Translations under genes and position numbers: made by a program
NCBI GenBank assembly: GCA_029339505.1
Contig: JAQISU010000041.1
Span: 6,829,001 to 6,893,000, forward strand
DNA: 64,000 nucleotides
Source of the DNA: Unio delphinus
Taxonomy: Eukaryota; Mollusca; Bivalvia; Unionida; Unionidae
Reading direction: 5' to 3'
The notes under the pieces: model-generated
The model's database searches: none
What the model saw: only the letters and a program-made list of their open reading frames with translations
Told to the model about the DNA's origin: nothing
Shown here: piece after piece, positions 44,986 to 57,419 of the stretch
Layout: each line of letters opens with the position of its first letter
Position numbering within the stretch: position 1 is the first letter of the stretch

Positions 44986-45879
44986 CTAAAACAGTTATTT
45001 GCTTCATAAGTGTATTTTAAAAACATCCATTTAATATTATCATTAGCTGCTAATTATTTGTTTTGATATGAAGTATTTTATTTTGAAGCGAGACCTGACA
45101 GACATTATCTTCCCATCTCTCAGTCTGTCCTAACCCTGAGTATGTTATTTTGAAGCAAGACTGACAGACATATTGTCAGTCTGTCGGACTAACTAATTAT
45201 TATGTATCCAATAAATTTTATCAGTCATTAGACATATAGATATTTACACATTTATATATCTATCAAACTGTATGCATGATTTTTGTTGATAAAGTGGGGG
45301 AAAAGCTGAAATTTAAAGGTCAGTTGAAAATAACGTTTCTTAATGACTATACTCAACCTGTTTTAGTGTTAAAGTAATTTATCACATAATGTTCATTTTT
45401 AATATAGTAAAATATAATTTGCCACATTACAATGTAATGCTTAGTAATATTACATAGCAGCAGCATTAAGTAATTCAAACTCATTAACTCTGTGAAAAAC
45501 ATAATCATAAAATTATGTTTCTTAAGCATTTGTGAAACATATTGGTACAAATATGCCACATGTCAATTGAACTTTAATATTCTCTATATAATTGTTCAAA
45601 AAATCACCTGCTAAATAGGAATGTTGTGGTAATTGGGGTGGAATCACCATCACTACTACAGGGAAAACTTTTCAGAAGTCATTTGATTTAACAGGATGTT
45701 GGAAAATCATAACAGTTAAAGACAGATAGCATTATTACAAAAAAACAACAACACACCCTTCAAAACTGAAAGAAACAGTGAACATTAATGCCAACAACGA
45801 CACCTCAGATGTGTCATGAATATAAAAATCAGAGAAATTTGTGCATACAACTATCAAAAGAAGGAAATATCTAAATTGA

Positions 45880-46310
45880 AATGTATGGTGAGAAGAAAAG
45901 TAATGAATAGAAGAAATGTACAGTGATTAAAAAAGGTATTTTATTGAATTGTACAGTGGTAAGAAAAGTACTGAATTGAAATATAGTTAAGAAAATCACT
46001 GAATCAAAGAAATATACAGCGATAATAAATGTAAATGAATTTAAAATGTAGTGATAACACAAGTACCGAATTAAAATGTACAGTGATGATAAATGCATAG
46101 AATTAAAGAAATATACAGTGATAAGAAAAGTACTGAATTAAAGAAATGTAGTTTGAAGAAAAGTACTGAATCAAAGAAATGCACCATGATAATAAAAGTA
46201 TTGAACCAAATGTACAGTGATAAGAAAAGCTTAGAATTAGAGAAATTTACAGTCATAAAAAATATAGATTGAAAGAACTCTACAGTGATAAGAAAAGTAC
46301 TATGATTGAC
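45880..46310. repeat. Degenerate A-rich minisatellite
   Basis: Irregular tandem units of about 35-45 bp built from AAGAAAAGTACTGAATTAAAG and AAATGTACAGTGATAA. No gene. Confidence 0.8.
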
Positions 46311-47074
46311 ATTTTATATATTTTATATAGAGTCTACGAGAAATAACATATGTATCAAGGGCAGAGGTATCAGATCCGTATGTGAAGTTTAGGATGCTTG
46401 ATAAATTTTTTGCTGAGGTAAGCCCATGTTTTAAATAAGAAACAATTTCAGTGCCATTATTTTAAGTAAATACTTAAGAAATAACTTTATTGTAAAATAT
46501 TTCTGATTCAATTTATATGTTTATGTGTATGGGCGTGCGCGCGCCAGCCATACACCATATTAGGACACACCTACTTAAATTCCCATGAAGCATAATGCTA
46601 TATTTAGCAATATTACCATGTATTCAGCATAAGAAACATAAAATACGCCAACATACCATACATGAGACTAGACATTTAAAATGATGAAAATTACATATGC
46701 ATCAAAGTTTGTTTTGAGAAAAAAATCCTTGTATGTGACCATGACCAAAGCTAGGCCAAGAGTCAGGTCCATTTTGATCCAAGAGTACATGTGAGGTAAA
46801 AGTGATAAATTGAAAATGGTTTAGATTCATGCCTACTATTCCACATATTTTACAAACATGTGGTAGGGTCAAAGAGAAATTATCTTTTTTGAAGTCCTAA
46901 AATTGTAGTTGTGGTCGACGTATCAATGAGTACATCTACTTGGCATACTTAGGTTGGTTCTGTAATTCATAAAATACTTGGTTGTATGTGACCAATTAAT
47001 CTATTTAATTATTTGAATTACCGAACAATATTTAGTTTATCTGGCTCATCATACAAGCTGTTTCGTTGTTTTAG
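46311..47074. other. Intron-like sequence upstream of integrin exons
   Basis: No clear exon. A stretch at 46331-46425 between TATATAG and GAG|GTAAGC is open in one frame, but its phase does not fit the next exon, so it is not called. Confidence 0.4.
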
Positions 47075-47199
47075 AAAAGGACAAGATTGTGATAAGCCAG
47101 ATATCCATTCCCCCAAGTGATATCAACATTTGGATCATAATAGGCTCTGTAGCAGGAGGCATTGTATTGTTGATAATTGTCATCATCATCTTGTGGAAG
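47075..47199 (+). CDS. Integrin alpha subunit: transmembrane exon
   Basis: 125 bp between TTGTTTTAG and GGAAG|GTATGT. In the phase with one borrowed base it encodes the membrane-proximal KDKIVISQISIPPSDINIW and the transmembrane helix IIIGSVAGGIVLLIIVIIIL ending in WK. Integrin alpha chains share P-x-x-x-x-x-W followed by a Gly-containing helix and LWK at the inner face. The next exon supplies the diagnostic GFFKR. The protein would pair with an integrin beta chain in cell adhesion. Confidence 0.88.
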
Positions 47200-47675
47200 G
47201 TATGTAACAATTTAAGCATTTAAATGTTGGCTGATAAACATTGGTTATTTGTGTAGTCCCCCCTACTATTTTGAGTAAATCAGATTCCATGCAAGACTTA
47301 CTCACATGGGTGAAAGGATTATTTTAAGATATTGAGCTATGAGTTTTTGTCTTTTTTGCCTTCTCTACCCTGACAATCATCCCATCTCTTGTCTCTTCAC
47401 CTTTAGAATAGTTCAGTTATCTCGTTACATGCAGTTTTTCACAAGTAACTATCAGAACTTCTATACTGTCTGTAAATTGTTAAATTTAAATATTTTGGAT
47501 TGTTTTGCACTTTAACTAATGAAATTTGGACCAAAGTGTTTCAATGAAAAATGTCCGTTAAAGAACTGTTGATAATTCCTCAACGAAATTCTTCTCACTA
47601 ATAAGCACCTACTAGATAAAATATATGTAATTTCTGTATAAATAACATGTTGACTCTCTATATTTGTAATATTAG

Positions 47676-47795
47676 TGTGGATTCTTCAAGAGAAAACAGC
47701 ATAAAGAAATCCAGAACTACAAGAGGGAAAGTCTGTATAAAAGAAAAAGTACAAGGAAGAGCTCAATGGGGAGTGACAAAAGACCACAAACATAA
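47676..47795 (+). CDS. Integrin alpha subunit: last exon (cytoplasmic tail)
   Basis: Phase 0 start after TTGTAATATTAG. It reads CGFFKRKQHKEIQNYKRESL and continues basic (YKRKSTRKSSMGSDKRPQT) to TAA at 47793-47795. GFFKR directly after the membrane helix is the hallmark that clasps the beta chain and keeps the receptor inactive. The tail of 39 residues is rich in Lys/Arg/Ser. Upstream extracellular exons are not recognisable in this window, so either the preceding intron is very long or this is a detached 3' end. Confidence 0.9.
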   Translation, partial: CGFFKRKQHKEIQNYKRESLYKRKSTRKSSMGSDKRPQT

Positions 47796-50440
47796 ATCTA
47801 TTTTCACTATCTCAATGTCTACAGTGTCCTTATTTGCAGTTTAGTAATTATAATTTCTAAGTGCGGTGAACTTGATTCAGGCATATATTGATTATATGCC
47901 TAGCTCTGTTGACCTTTGAACTGGTTTAGAAAATGTAAACACCCAGAAAGTTGGGAATATGGTAACTGATTAAAGCTATTTAGATATGCCTTAGGCAGCA
48001 ATTTTTAGTATTTGTATGCTTTACACTTTATCTTTCTGTAAAATATTGACTTCATGTTTGCTTATTAGTTTCTTTGTTTTCTCCATTAGTGTGAGTGCTA
48101 ATTGGTGAATAGGTGGCAGAGTTGGCAAAACTTAGCTGTGTTAATGAATTTCTCACAAAAACTGCCCACTTTGATTCAGAACTGCCTGATGTACTTTGCA
48201 TTGGTGCCGCTCAGTTACCTGTATGACAAATAAAGTGTGTCAAGAATAAAATATCATGTAAGATAAGATACTGAAACAAGTTCACCTTCATGTACATTAG
48301 GTGGTAAATACTAAGTGAACTGGTTGATTTTTACAGATTGGAATGTAATTAGTATTACTCTAATGAAATTTTACTGTATTTACTGTAATACTGCTACCTA
48401 TATTTGATACATGTCTTTGTGTATGATAGATTGGGAGGTTTTCATTATTTCACAAAGTTGTGTATTAAATTTTTCTATATCTCATACCAGTTTTGGGCTG
48501 ATCTAGATGTTTCATTAAACAGTTTTTTCAATAAATTTCACTCATTTGTTAAATATATACTTTATATTGATCCTCATTGTGGATGATTTAATCAAACAGT
48601 ACATCACATAGCATTTACTTTTATTAACACTGTCACATCATAAAAATAATTTACAACACTGTGACTTAACACTTATCAAATAAGAAAGAGAGAGGTGCTC
48701 AAGTCTTTAATTCTTTATAATCTCATCATTGTATTTGATATAATGGAGAGGTGCAAAGAGGTGATAGATAGAATCTCAACACCACTTTTGTCTGACAGGA
48801 CAGTGAGATACCAATGAGACATCTGATCTCTTGTTTTGAATTTATTTTCATTGATTCCTCAAAAAATGTGCTATATAGCAAAACAATGGTTGCCTTGTAT
48901 AAACACATGTCCAATCAATTAAACTTTTCCACATGTTTGCAGCTGATGACATGCCTACCACAGATTGAACATGATACCAAATATAGAAATACTACAATGA
49001 CCTTTATATAGCAGTGGCTAAGTATAGTAAAATTTACTCCTTGTTGCAACTTAAAAAAATAGAGATCCTTTTGACATTTACAATAAACAAAAACGACTGT
49101 CAACTTAAAGCTTGTTTTAAATACTAAGGTATTGTTACAAGCACAGGGGTATTCACTTGACCGAGCGGTGTCAAAACCCTGGCGCGAGTCACGCTGGAAG
49201 TCATATGTTTTCCCCAAATTTCCAAAGACTTCCATACAACTTAAGTTGTAAAATGGAAAGAAAGACGTGTCTGCTATAATTATTAATCTTTGCTGTAATC
49301 AATGGGCGACCCAGAGGAGACAACTTGCCCAAACGTCCATTAACTGCACCTTTACATGGTTTTTCTTCATTATCATCCGTTTTCCGTACCGATAGCTTGT
49401 CATGCCATAGAAATTACACCAGTATTCCCTTACTAACTGGGAAATATTTAACTGCGCGACCCTAGGCCAGTCCATCCAAAGAATTTCCGGCGTATCACAC
49501 TCATATACATACGCCAATTTTCCACTATGGCCACATAAACGGTACCTACCAAGTTCCAACTTATTGATTCCATTCTATAATTTACTGATTTCCAACCATA
49601 AATGCTGCCTTTTCAATCACACTACTTGTATACACCACTGAATTTTAATATGGACTATGTTACTACAGGGACAGTCATTCGGCTTGTACCCAAAATCACT
49701 ACTAACGACCCAATCATGGTTCAAATTCACTAACACTTACTCCAAATTTATTACAGTATTTTCAATAAATAATATTTTTCAATCTATTAATACTACGTTT
49801 GCGATAAGCAAATTCAGAAGACTTTATCAGCTGTATTCATTTTTGACATGAAAGTCTTTGAGCGTCTGTAAAAAGCAAACTGAAACCATTATACGGGAAC
49901 TATCCTGTCTCAGCTCAAAGCATGCCACTGGATTTCATGTGTACAGATAGAGTTCACAAAGGTTTACTTATCAAGGGTATTATAATACTGAGCAAAGAGT
50001 AAAATCACTTTTAGGGTACTCTATATCTGATATCACTGCTGACTTGGAAGTTAATAAATGTATTTTTCTGTCATATCTTACAATGCTGAGGTGGTTTCCT
50101 TGTTATAAGATGATCAATGTTCTGGAAGATCTTTATTTGAGATTGGTGAGTGAAAAGGAAGTTAATGCTGGGAAGGGGGAATTGATGAAAATGATTGATA
50201 CACAGTGCAATATTTCCTGTGTTCATGTGCAATAATTTATCAACTGCTTTTAATATTTTGAACAATTACTTGGAGATTAGAAATATGTTTTAATAGGGTA
50301 CTGCATTTGCTGATGGCTAATCAAAAACAGATTCAGGTTGAAATTGCTAATAAATACTTTCCAAATATCAAGAGTGAACAGAGACATTTGACTGATATTA
50401 TCATGAAACATGTATTTACATTCACTGGATGTAATATCCC
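47796..50440. other. 3' region and intergenic DNA without a recognised gene
   Basis: It includes the presumed integrin 3' UTR. A minus-strand ORF of 86 codons at 49559-49299 (MELGRYRLCGHSGKLAYVYE...) is open but matches nothing I know and has no supporting splice sites, so I do not call it a gene. Confidence 0.5.
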
Positions 50441-50499
50441 CATATCTTGAAAAAAGGCGCTCTTTTTTGTCAAAATTTACAAAATAAATTGTTGTCATT

Positions 50500-51210
50500 T
50501 AGGAGGATCCTTGATCAAAGCATTCCTCATGGGGTGACCAAGGTTGATACAACTCTTCTAGAATATCATAATTTTCTTGTTATTTACTTCAGTGTACATC
50601 TGATGTTTTGTTATCACTTATTCAGTCATTTATTTAAATCAGTCTGTGTACATTTCTTGTTTCCATTTAATAGGTTAGAACAGTCAGTGTACATTTAATG
50701 TCAAACATCTTGTCAATGGGTTGATCTGTACATTTAACATCTCATCTTGTTAATAAGTTGATTTGTGTACATGTAATTCTAATGTCTTGTCAGTGGTGAT
50801 CTATGTACATTATCAGTGTGTTATCACCTTTGTAGGTTAAATCAATATGGATACATTTAATGTCTCATCACTTAATTGGTTCAGTCTGTACAGCTTTTCT
50901 ATCTTTATTGGTTAAATCAGTCTATGTATATCTCTTATCTCTTTATTGTTTAAACCAATCTGTGTACATTACTTCTTAAACTTTATTGGTTAAATTAATC
51001 TGTAGTTTGCTTGTTACCAGATAAGTAAATGGGTTAAATCAGTGTATGTATCTGTCTCATTATGGCTTAATTAGTTAAATCAGTCTATGTAAATCTCTTA
51101 TCACTTATTAATTAAATCAATTTGTGTACATTACATGTACTTTTTACCACGTAATGGGTGAAATCAGCATGTGTACATCTCATGTCTTGTTAATTGGTTA
51201 AATTAATTTA
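50500..51210. repeat. Irregular minisatellite with GGTTAAATCAGTCTGTGTACAT motif
   Basis: About twelve loosely spaced copies of TTGGTTAAATCAGTCTATGT followed by ACAT and TCTCTTATC, with spacings of about 55-75 bp. Non-coding. Confidence 0.8.
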
Positions 51211-53010
51211 AAAAAGTAACTTGACCTTTTTATTTCAAGACAACTATATTGGAAAACAAAATTACCCCCAAAGTAGACAGTTTACAATGTAACTACAGAG
51301 AGCCAAATCTACAAGTGCAGGTATTAAAATGGTCTTTTAGACTGACAGAATTTATCCAGATACATATTTTATATAGTGCACATTGTAGATATGATGCAGA
51401 ATATGGTATACCAGAGACTTTAGTGATGGTATGACAACTGATGGATACCTGAATATGAATAGTTATGCATATATACATATAGTATAGAATTATATTAAAT
51501 AAAATAGTCTTTCATTGGCAATAACTGTTATTGAAAGCACAATGGTGTACATGGGTATACATGTACATTGAAAATTTCACCTAATGAAGTTATAAATTTA
51601 GGCTGAGCTTTGAAGATGCTCTGGAAAACTTTTTAGTATGGCTGCTGTTATATAATCCCTTACATACAGGTTAGAAAAATAACATTGGTTAGGGGGCCAT
51701 AACTGTTCTGCAGTATGGTATCATTATACAAATAATACAAATAAGTGATCTGTCATTTACCAGCTTGTACCTAATACTTAAAATTATGGAAAATCAAAGA
51801 GTAAAACTCATTGTTGCTTCTTGGATGTGGGTTTGTGGTAATCATGCATTTCATTTTAAGCTAGCCAAACTAAATAAACCAATTTATAAAAAGTCCTGCA
51901 GTTTGATTGACTCTAGTTCAATTTTGCATTTGGATTGGGATTTATTTGGTTTGTCTTTAATTAAAGAGTTATGAAAAAGTGGTGCAAAAATGAAGATATA
52001 TTTATATTTTCATATCAATATGAATTCAGAATTGGACCACTCGTAGAAAAGGGATGAGGATATTGGTCTAATTTTGAAAACTCCTTGAAGCAACAATGTA
52101 AACTATACTTGATGAATAAAACTGGAAATAAATATTTTGCAACCAAACATTCTGTGACCTGGGTAAAATACTCGCACATATGAATTTGTATTACTTAGGT
52201 CAGGATTCTGCATGTCATATAAATCTTTTGTAATAAGGGTGAAACAGAGTTATCCTTAATGCACTAAACAAATGAATCTTCACTTCACTAAATCCTAATT
52301 TTAGCTTTCAATAAAGTCTCTCAAACTTATGATTAATAAGATTTATTTAATATTTTCTCCCAAATCAGTAAAACAGGCTTCGGTTGCCAGTCTAACTGTT
52401 CCCTATGAAAACATTAAAATTAACTTGACAGTTGATTCAGGTTGCAATCACATCATAGTGTTTGGTAATGGCAGTAGTTAAGCAAATTGAAGTTGGATTA
52501 TTAAACATAGAATAACTTTACCTTAATAAAATTGTAGCGGGTAATTTTACCAAATCTACAACCTGATGCAGTCAATTTACATTTCAAAATGTTTTGAAAC
52601 TGATTTTGTTTGCATTCTGTTTTCGTTGCATTTTAGCTAGTGTCTTGTCATGTTCTTTTACATCTAAGAAATGCATGCTGATATTAATGGAATGCACTTC
52701 CATTCATCAATATTGTTAGTTTTAATTTCTTTGGAAGTAAATGGAAATGCATTTCCCTTAACTGGAGTTTGTTTTTAGGAGAGTGAAAGGAAAACAACTA
52801 CAAAAAATGCATGTTAACCAAATAGCAAATGCATGACTGCAACGAATAGATGATAAATTAAAATATAACAGCAACAAATATATAGTTTTGAAGTACAAGT
52901 TGGCATAGTCTTTTTCTTCATTTCGTTCAAATAAATATTATATAGACAGTCATCATTAATGATATAATGATATTTATAGCAGTTATTACATCTTCCTTGG
53001 CAATAAGAAT
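51211..53010. other. No recognised gene
   Basis: AT-rich sequence with short random ORFs. Nothing supportable seen. Confidence 0.5.
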
Positions 53011-53014
53011 TGTT

Positions 53015-53117
53015 AGCGGGAGATAAAACTTGTTAGTGAAGATTTTGATTTTAAGATAAAACTTGTTAGTGAAGATTTGGATTTTAAGATAAAACTTGTT
53101 AGTGAAGATTTTGATTC
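53015..53117. repeat. 33-bp tandem repeat, three copies
   Basis: Units of AAGATAAAACTTGTTAGTGA plus AGATTTTGATTTT, nearly identical. Confidence 0.9.
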
Positions 53118-54079
53118 ATTCATTCTTCTGCATTCTAAATTTTGTATTTGTGGTTCTCATTTTTGTAAAACTGCAATGAGACATTTTGCTTGGAGCATTC
53201 TTTGATATGTTTGCATTCCCAATTTGTTTCACTGGTAGAATTTACATCAAGGTCTACAAAACATCAAACTTTTCATCAATTAGATTCAAGACATGATTTT
53301 AAATTTAACTGTTGATTTGAACAAATATCGTAACAGTTTTGAAATTGCTCATTGAATATCAAGATTAGATTATTTAAATCTATATTGCAAATGTATAACA
53401 CACATGTGTACAAACTTTAGTGAAGGTATGAAAAGAAAATTAGTTATTGGTTATATTAAATCTTTTAAGATTGAAGAGTGCTACCATTGGATGTAAATAA
53501 TAATGTATTTTATTTTGAAGAACTGGTGAGAAAATACATTTATCCAAATTCTAATAGTAAGAAATGCATCTTGCAATCTTTGCGTAACTATGATATTCAG
53601 TTTAGTTCTCAGGTTAATACTAGATGGTACCTTTTAAATCTCACATCATTAGTAGATGGAATTCATTACTCTTTAATGGTCTTGTATAATTTTGCTATTT
53701 ACAATTGGACACATTCCATAAAAGTTTCTCATATCCTTTGTATCTGTGTATGTATATGAGACATCTATGATCTGTAATTTCTTTTATATTTTTATTCAGA
53801 TGTTGGATCCATGCAGTCTGAAATAAAGATTTTTTATAAGGAACAACATACAAATATTACATTAACTACTTGTTTTTACATTATCAATAAAACGTATTAA
53901 AATATTATGCATAACGAACCATTTGTCTTATTAGTGTCAGCAATTTATACTTTGTAATATGTGTAATGATCCTATGGGTGTACATATTGGTGTAAAGCTT
54001 TTGTTTTAAATGGGAATAGTTAATTTACGGTACATCACTGTACTTATATCATGCTATTCCAATAAATAAACTAGTTGTA

Positions 54080-56170
54080 CAACACATTTCAATTGTGTTG
54101 GCATCCGTTTGTCTCGAGAGACTATGCAAGTGCGCCCATGAGAGATGTCCAGGTTGGTGGTTGTGCAGCATCTGTAGTGGCTATGTAGCCCAGCACGGTA
54201 GTGGCACTTGAAAGTTGAGTCTGGTTTGTGTTGGAACTGCTTCTTATCAGCTAGTAAATGTAGCTTGTCCTTGCCGGCTTTCAATCCAGTGATCAGAGCA
54301 TGCGACCACTGGGCATGTCTAGAGCAAGTTTTCCCAGGTGTTGACATCAGTGTCAAGGGCTTTCATGTTGCGCTTGCAGACATCCTTGAAACGATGTGGC
54401 CGTCTGATCGACCTTTTGCCAGAGGCAAGTTTCATAAAGAGATACATCGCATGTGAAATATACTCTCAGGATCCAGGTTTCACTGCCATACAGGAGAGTG
54501 CTTAGCATGCAGGCATGATACACAGAGAACATGTCTCTGATGGTCGCTTCATGCTCTTTTCTCTATGCCTTATTTGTGCAAGGTTTAACAGTTTGCCGTC
54601 TGATCACGTGTGCAGGTAGATCCCTTCTGTGGACACCCCAAAGGCATGATTGAGCAGGACAGCGAACAAGATGCAGAAGAGTGGGGGCTTGGACGCATCC
54701 CTGTTTCCCACTGCTGAATATGTTGAAGGGGTCGGATGTTAAGACATCATACTGCACAGTGCCTTTCATTTAGTCGTAGATGGAATGGATCGTGCTTAGC
54801 AGGTTTGGAGGGCATACAGTCTTAGCCAGAATTGTTTAGAGTCTTTCTGCTGACCAGATCGAATGCCTTGGTGAGGTCTATAAAGGCCTGTATGTTGGGT
54901 TTGTGTTGTTCTCTGCATATCTTCTGCAGTTGTCTGATGGAGAAGATCCTGTCGATTGTGGACCTCTGCATATAAACCCCGCACTGCGACTTTGGACACT
55001 CTCTGTCAGCAAGTGTCTGCAGTCTGTTCATGATGACATGTGCGAAGACCTTACCCAGAATGCTGAGTTGTTGCAGTCACTTCTATCACCTTTGTTTTTG
55101 TCCAGATTTATGATGTTTGCATCTGTCATGTCTTGAAGCACTGCGCCCTCATCCCAGCACTGGCAGAGAAAGTTTTTCAGGTGTGTGAGTAGCATACTGC
55201 AGCCGCACTTAATGAATTCTGCTGGATTGCCATCCTTCCATGGATTTTACCTAAGGACAGTTACTCTAAAGCTTTCTTTAGTTCTGTCACAGTAAGTTTC
55301 TTCTCCAGTTCAGCCATGAGTTTTCTATGGTGTTGAGCACATCATTGGTCATATGGTTCTCTCTGGAGAACAGTTCAGAGTAGTACTCCACCCAATGATC
55401 CATCTGCTTACCCATGTTGTTGATAGCATTGCCTGCGATAGACTTCAGTGTTGCTATCACTTTCTACTGGTAAACGTGTATAGTTCTCTTGCATGGTCTT
55501 GGTTTTAGGATTTAACGCCATTTTTCAGCACAAGATAGGCTATAAACGACGGCCAGTGTTAATAGTGGAGGAAGAACCCTGAAAACCCCGGAAAGAACTA
55601 CCGACCCACAAGAAGCTACTGGCAAGCTTTTTCACATACCCACATTGGCCGAATCCGAGACTCGAACATATGCAGACAGAGGTGAGATGGCTTTGATCCG
55701 TAATGGACAGCGCTTTAGACCACTTGACCACTCGAGGATCATTTGTATTCCACGTGAGCACTGCGACGCTCTTCTATGGCTGGCATGAGTGTGGCAGAGT
55801 TAGCCTCAAGCTAGAGTCGTTGTTCTTTGCTTCTAACCGAAGATCCATTTGGCTGTGCTGTACGATCTCTCTGATGTGATCCCATCTCTCTTTAGCGCTG
55901 CATTTGGGAGGTTCTAAATCAAACTTATTGGAAATGGCATAAGTGAATTGCTTATTCTTGTCTGCATATGACATCTTGCTCATGTCAGTGCATGGTTTAC
56001 CCGCCTGCCTAGAGCGGTATATCTTCTTTGGCTGAAGCTTCATTTTGCAGCACACCTGCGAATGGCCAGTGTCACAGTCAAGGCTGTAGAAGGTACGAGT
56101 AAGAAGCTCAGCCTTAATGGCAAACTGTCTTGTAATGATCAAGACCAGTTGGTAGGTATAGGACATAAAA
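54080..56170 (-). mobile_element. LINE (non-LTR retrotransposon) relic
   Basis: Minus-strand order of pieces is as in a LINE ORF2. The end of the endonuclease region comes first (DCDTGHSQVCCKMKLQPKKI). Reverse-transcriptase blocks follow (MQRSTIDRIFSIRQLQKICR; FIDLTKAFDLVSRKTL; then SVYHACMLSTLLYGSETWIL). The connection domain comes next (RFKDVCKRNMKALDTDVNTW), and last a Cys/His end (TFKCHYRAGLHSHYRC). Frameshifts and stops occur throughout, and the catalytic block between the RT pieces is degraded. It is an old, 5'-truncated copy with a SINE inserted at about 55.53-55.74 kb. Confidence 0.9.
55528..55740 (-). mobile_element. tRNA-derived SINE in the LINE
   Basis: Minus strand: CCTCGAGTGGTCAAGTGGTC with box A TGGTCAAGTGG, and box B GTTCGAGTCTC at about 55.66 kb. 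The body has GGTAGTTCTTTCCGGGG and ends near TAACACTGGCCGTCG. It is unrelated in body sequence to the capsid-gene SINE. The target duplication is not clear. Confidence 0.8.
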
Positions 56171-57070
56171 ATTGAAATACCAGTTTTTGCTAGTAAATCA
56201 AGCTATTTTTCAATGGAGATGCATCCAAGAATATAAAAATTCAGTCTCAACTGTCTCTGTGATGCAGCGTGGTGTACTTTTGTTACATAAAAGGAGTGGG
56301 GTGTGTGTCTGGACAATTCTCAAAATGCAATTTTGTCAATTTTTAGAAAAACATGGTCCTACTTAATTTCATAAAAATTAACAGTCTACAACTCGGATTG
56401 TGCCAGAAACATGTTTATAGCTTCAGTTGTAATTAGGACAAATAATGAAAGCTATACCAAATCACGTGTGTCATCGGCCTGCTGAGGAATGTCTGTACCC
56501 TTTTCCCGACCCCATATTTATTTTGATGAAATCTAACACAACTGTTGGTTATTCATGACAACTGTTTCATGTTTTGTTTGTATAAATTATTTCAACAGAA
56601 TATTGACATGCTTAATAAATGCTAAAAAATTGGAAATTTGTGGAACAATCCCGTATCATTGTTTACATCATTCTTTGTCATTTTGAATATAGCTTTCTAG
56701 GACTAAATTCACACAAAGGTTTGAAGTCAGAGTTTACTTTCTCCTAAATGGGTTACCTCCCAAGGTTGACAAGCCCCATCTGCCCAAAGTGTCTGATTTC
56801 GAGGCACTAGAAACTCGCCTGTCATCCCTTCACCAGTCCGTTGAAATAGATTATGCTGGGCTTAGTTAAGCCACTCGTTAAAGCCTGGATCTGGATTTGG
56901 TTGTCAGAGGCTCTATCAGATGCAAGCCACTGGGGATTTCTAAGGGAAGTGGGTGACTATCTCCCACATCCACCCCAAGGATAACCCTTGGATCCCCACT
57001 TCACTCACCATAGAAGCAACTGAAAATGTATGAATGAGGGTGGGTGGTAAATGCAGTTTACAGAGACCAA
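56171..57070. other. No recognised gene
   Basis: Non-coding by inspection; scattered short ORFs only. Confidence 0.5.
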
Positions 57071-57078
57071 AGTTGATT

Positions 57079-57079
57079 G

Positions 57080-57138
<59 letters not shown>

Positions 57139-57140
57139 GT
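57079..57140. repeat. (TA)n microsatellite
   Basis: About 30 TA units with one TTTA interruption. Confidence 0.95.
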
Positions 57141-57246
57141 TCTCAAGATGGATGTTATATTCAACCTTTGACGGAACAGACAAGGATCAGATAATAAGAA
57201 CAGATAGTAACATTTAAACATTGAGGGCGAGGATGATGCGTGTTTA

Positions 57247-57394
57247 TGGATTTTTTTGCCTTGCTTTAACAATTTTTTGAGTCGTATCGCTGTGATGTCT
57301 AGCACTGGGGCATCATGCCACAGGCATATTATGATATACCACCTAGCCACATTATCCTGACATCATGCCAACCAGCCCTAACACTAACATCTCA
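57247..57394 (-). mobile_element. Truncated second copy of the capsid-gene SINE
   Basis: Reverse complement matches the SINE body of 25410-25590: GTTAGTGTTAGG, TGTCAGGATAATGTG, GGCATGATG..CAGTGCTAGACATCAC, and AAAAAATTGTTAAAGC. It lacks about 30 bp near the 3' end and the whole tRNA-like head. The family is thus a host repeat present inside and outside element B. Confidence 0.85.
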
Positions 57395-57419
57395 AATCAT
57401 TCAGCCCCAGCACTGTTAT

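Noticed and set aside
46331..46425. Additional integrin exon
   Set aside because: Splice-like ends exist, but the frame and phase required by the 47075 exon would place a stop at its end.
49140..49200. tRNA-like sequence (TTGACCGAGCGGTGTCAAAACC)
   Set aside because: Resembles a box A but no convincing box B or fold; probably a decayed repeat.
49299..49559. 86-codon minus-strand ORF
   Set aside because: Open, but without splice signals, homology or codon evidence.
54208..54456. Plus-strand ORF of 82 codons, and similar ones at 54903-55136
   Set aside because: They are antisense shadows of the minus-strand LINE.
55540..55761. 73-codon minus-strand ORF
   Set aside because: It lies within the SINE inserted in the LINE.
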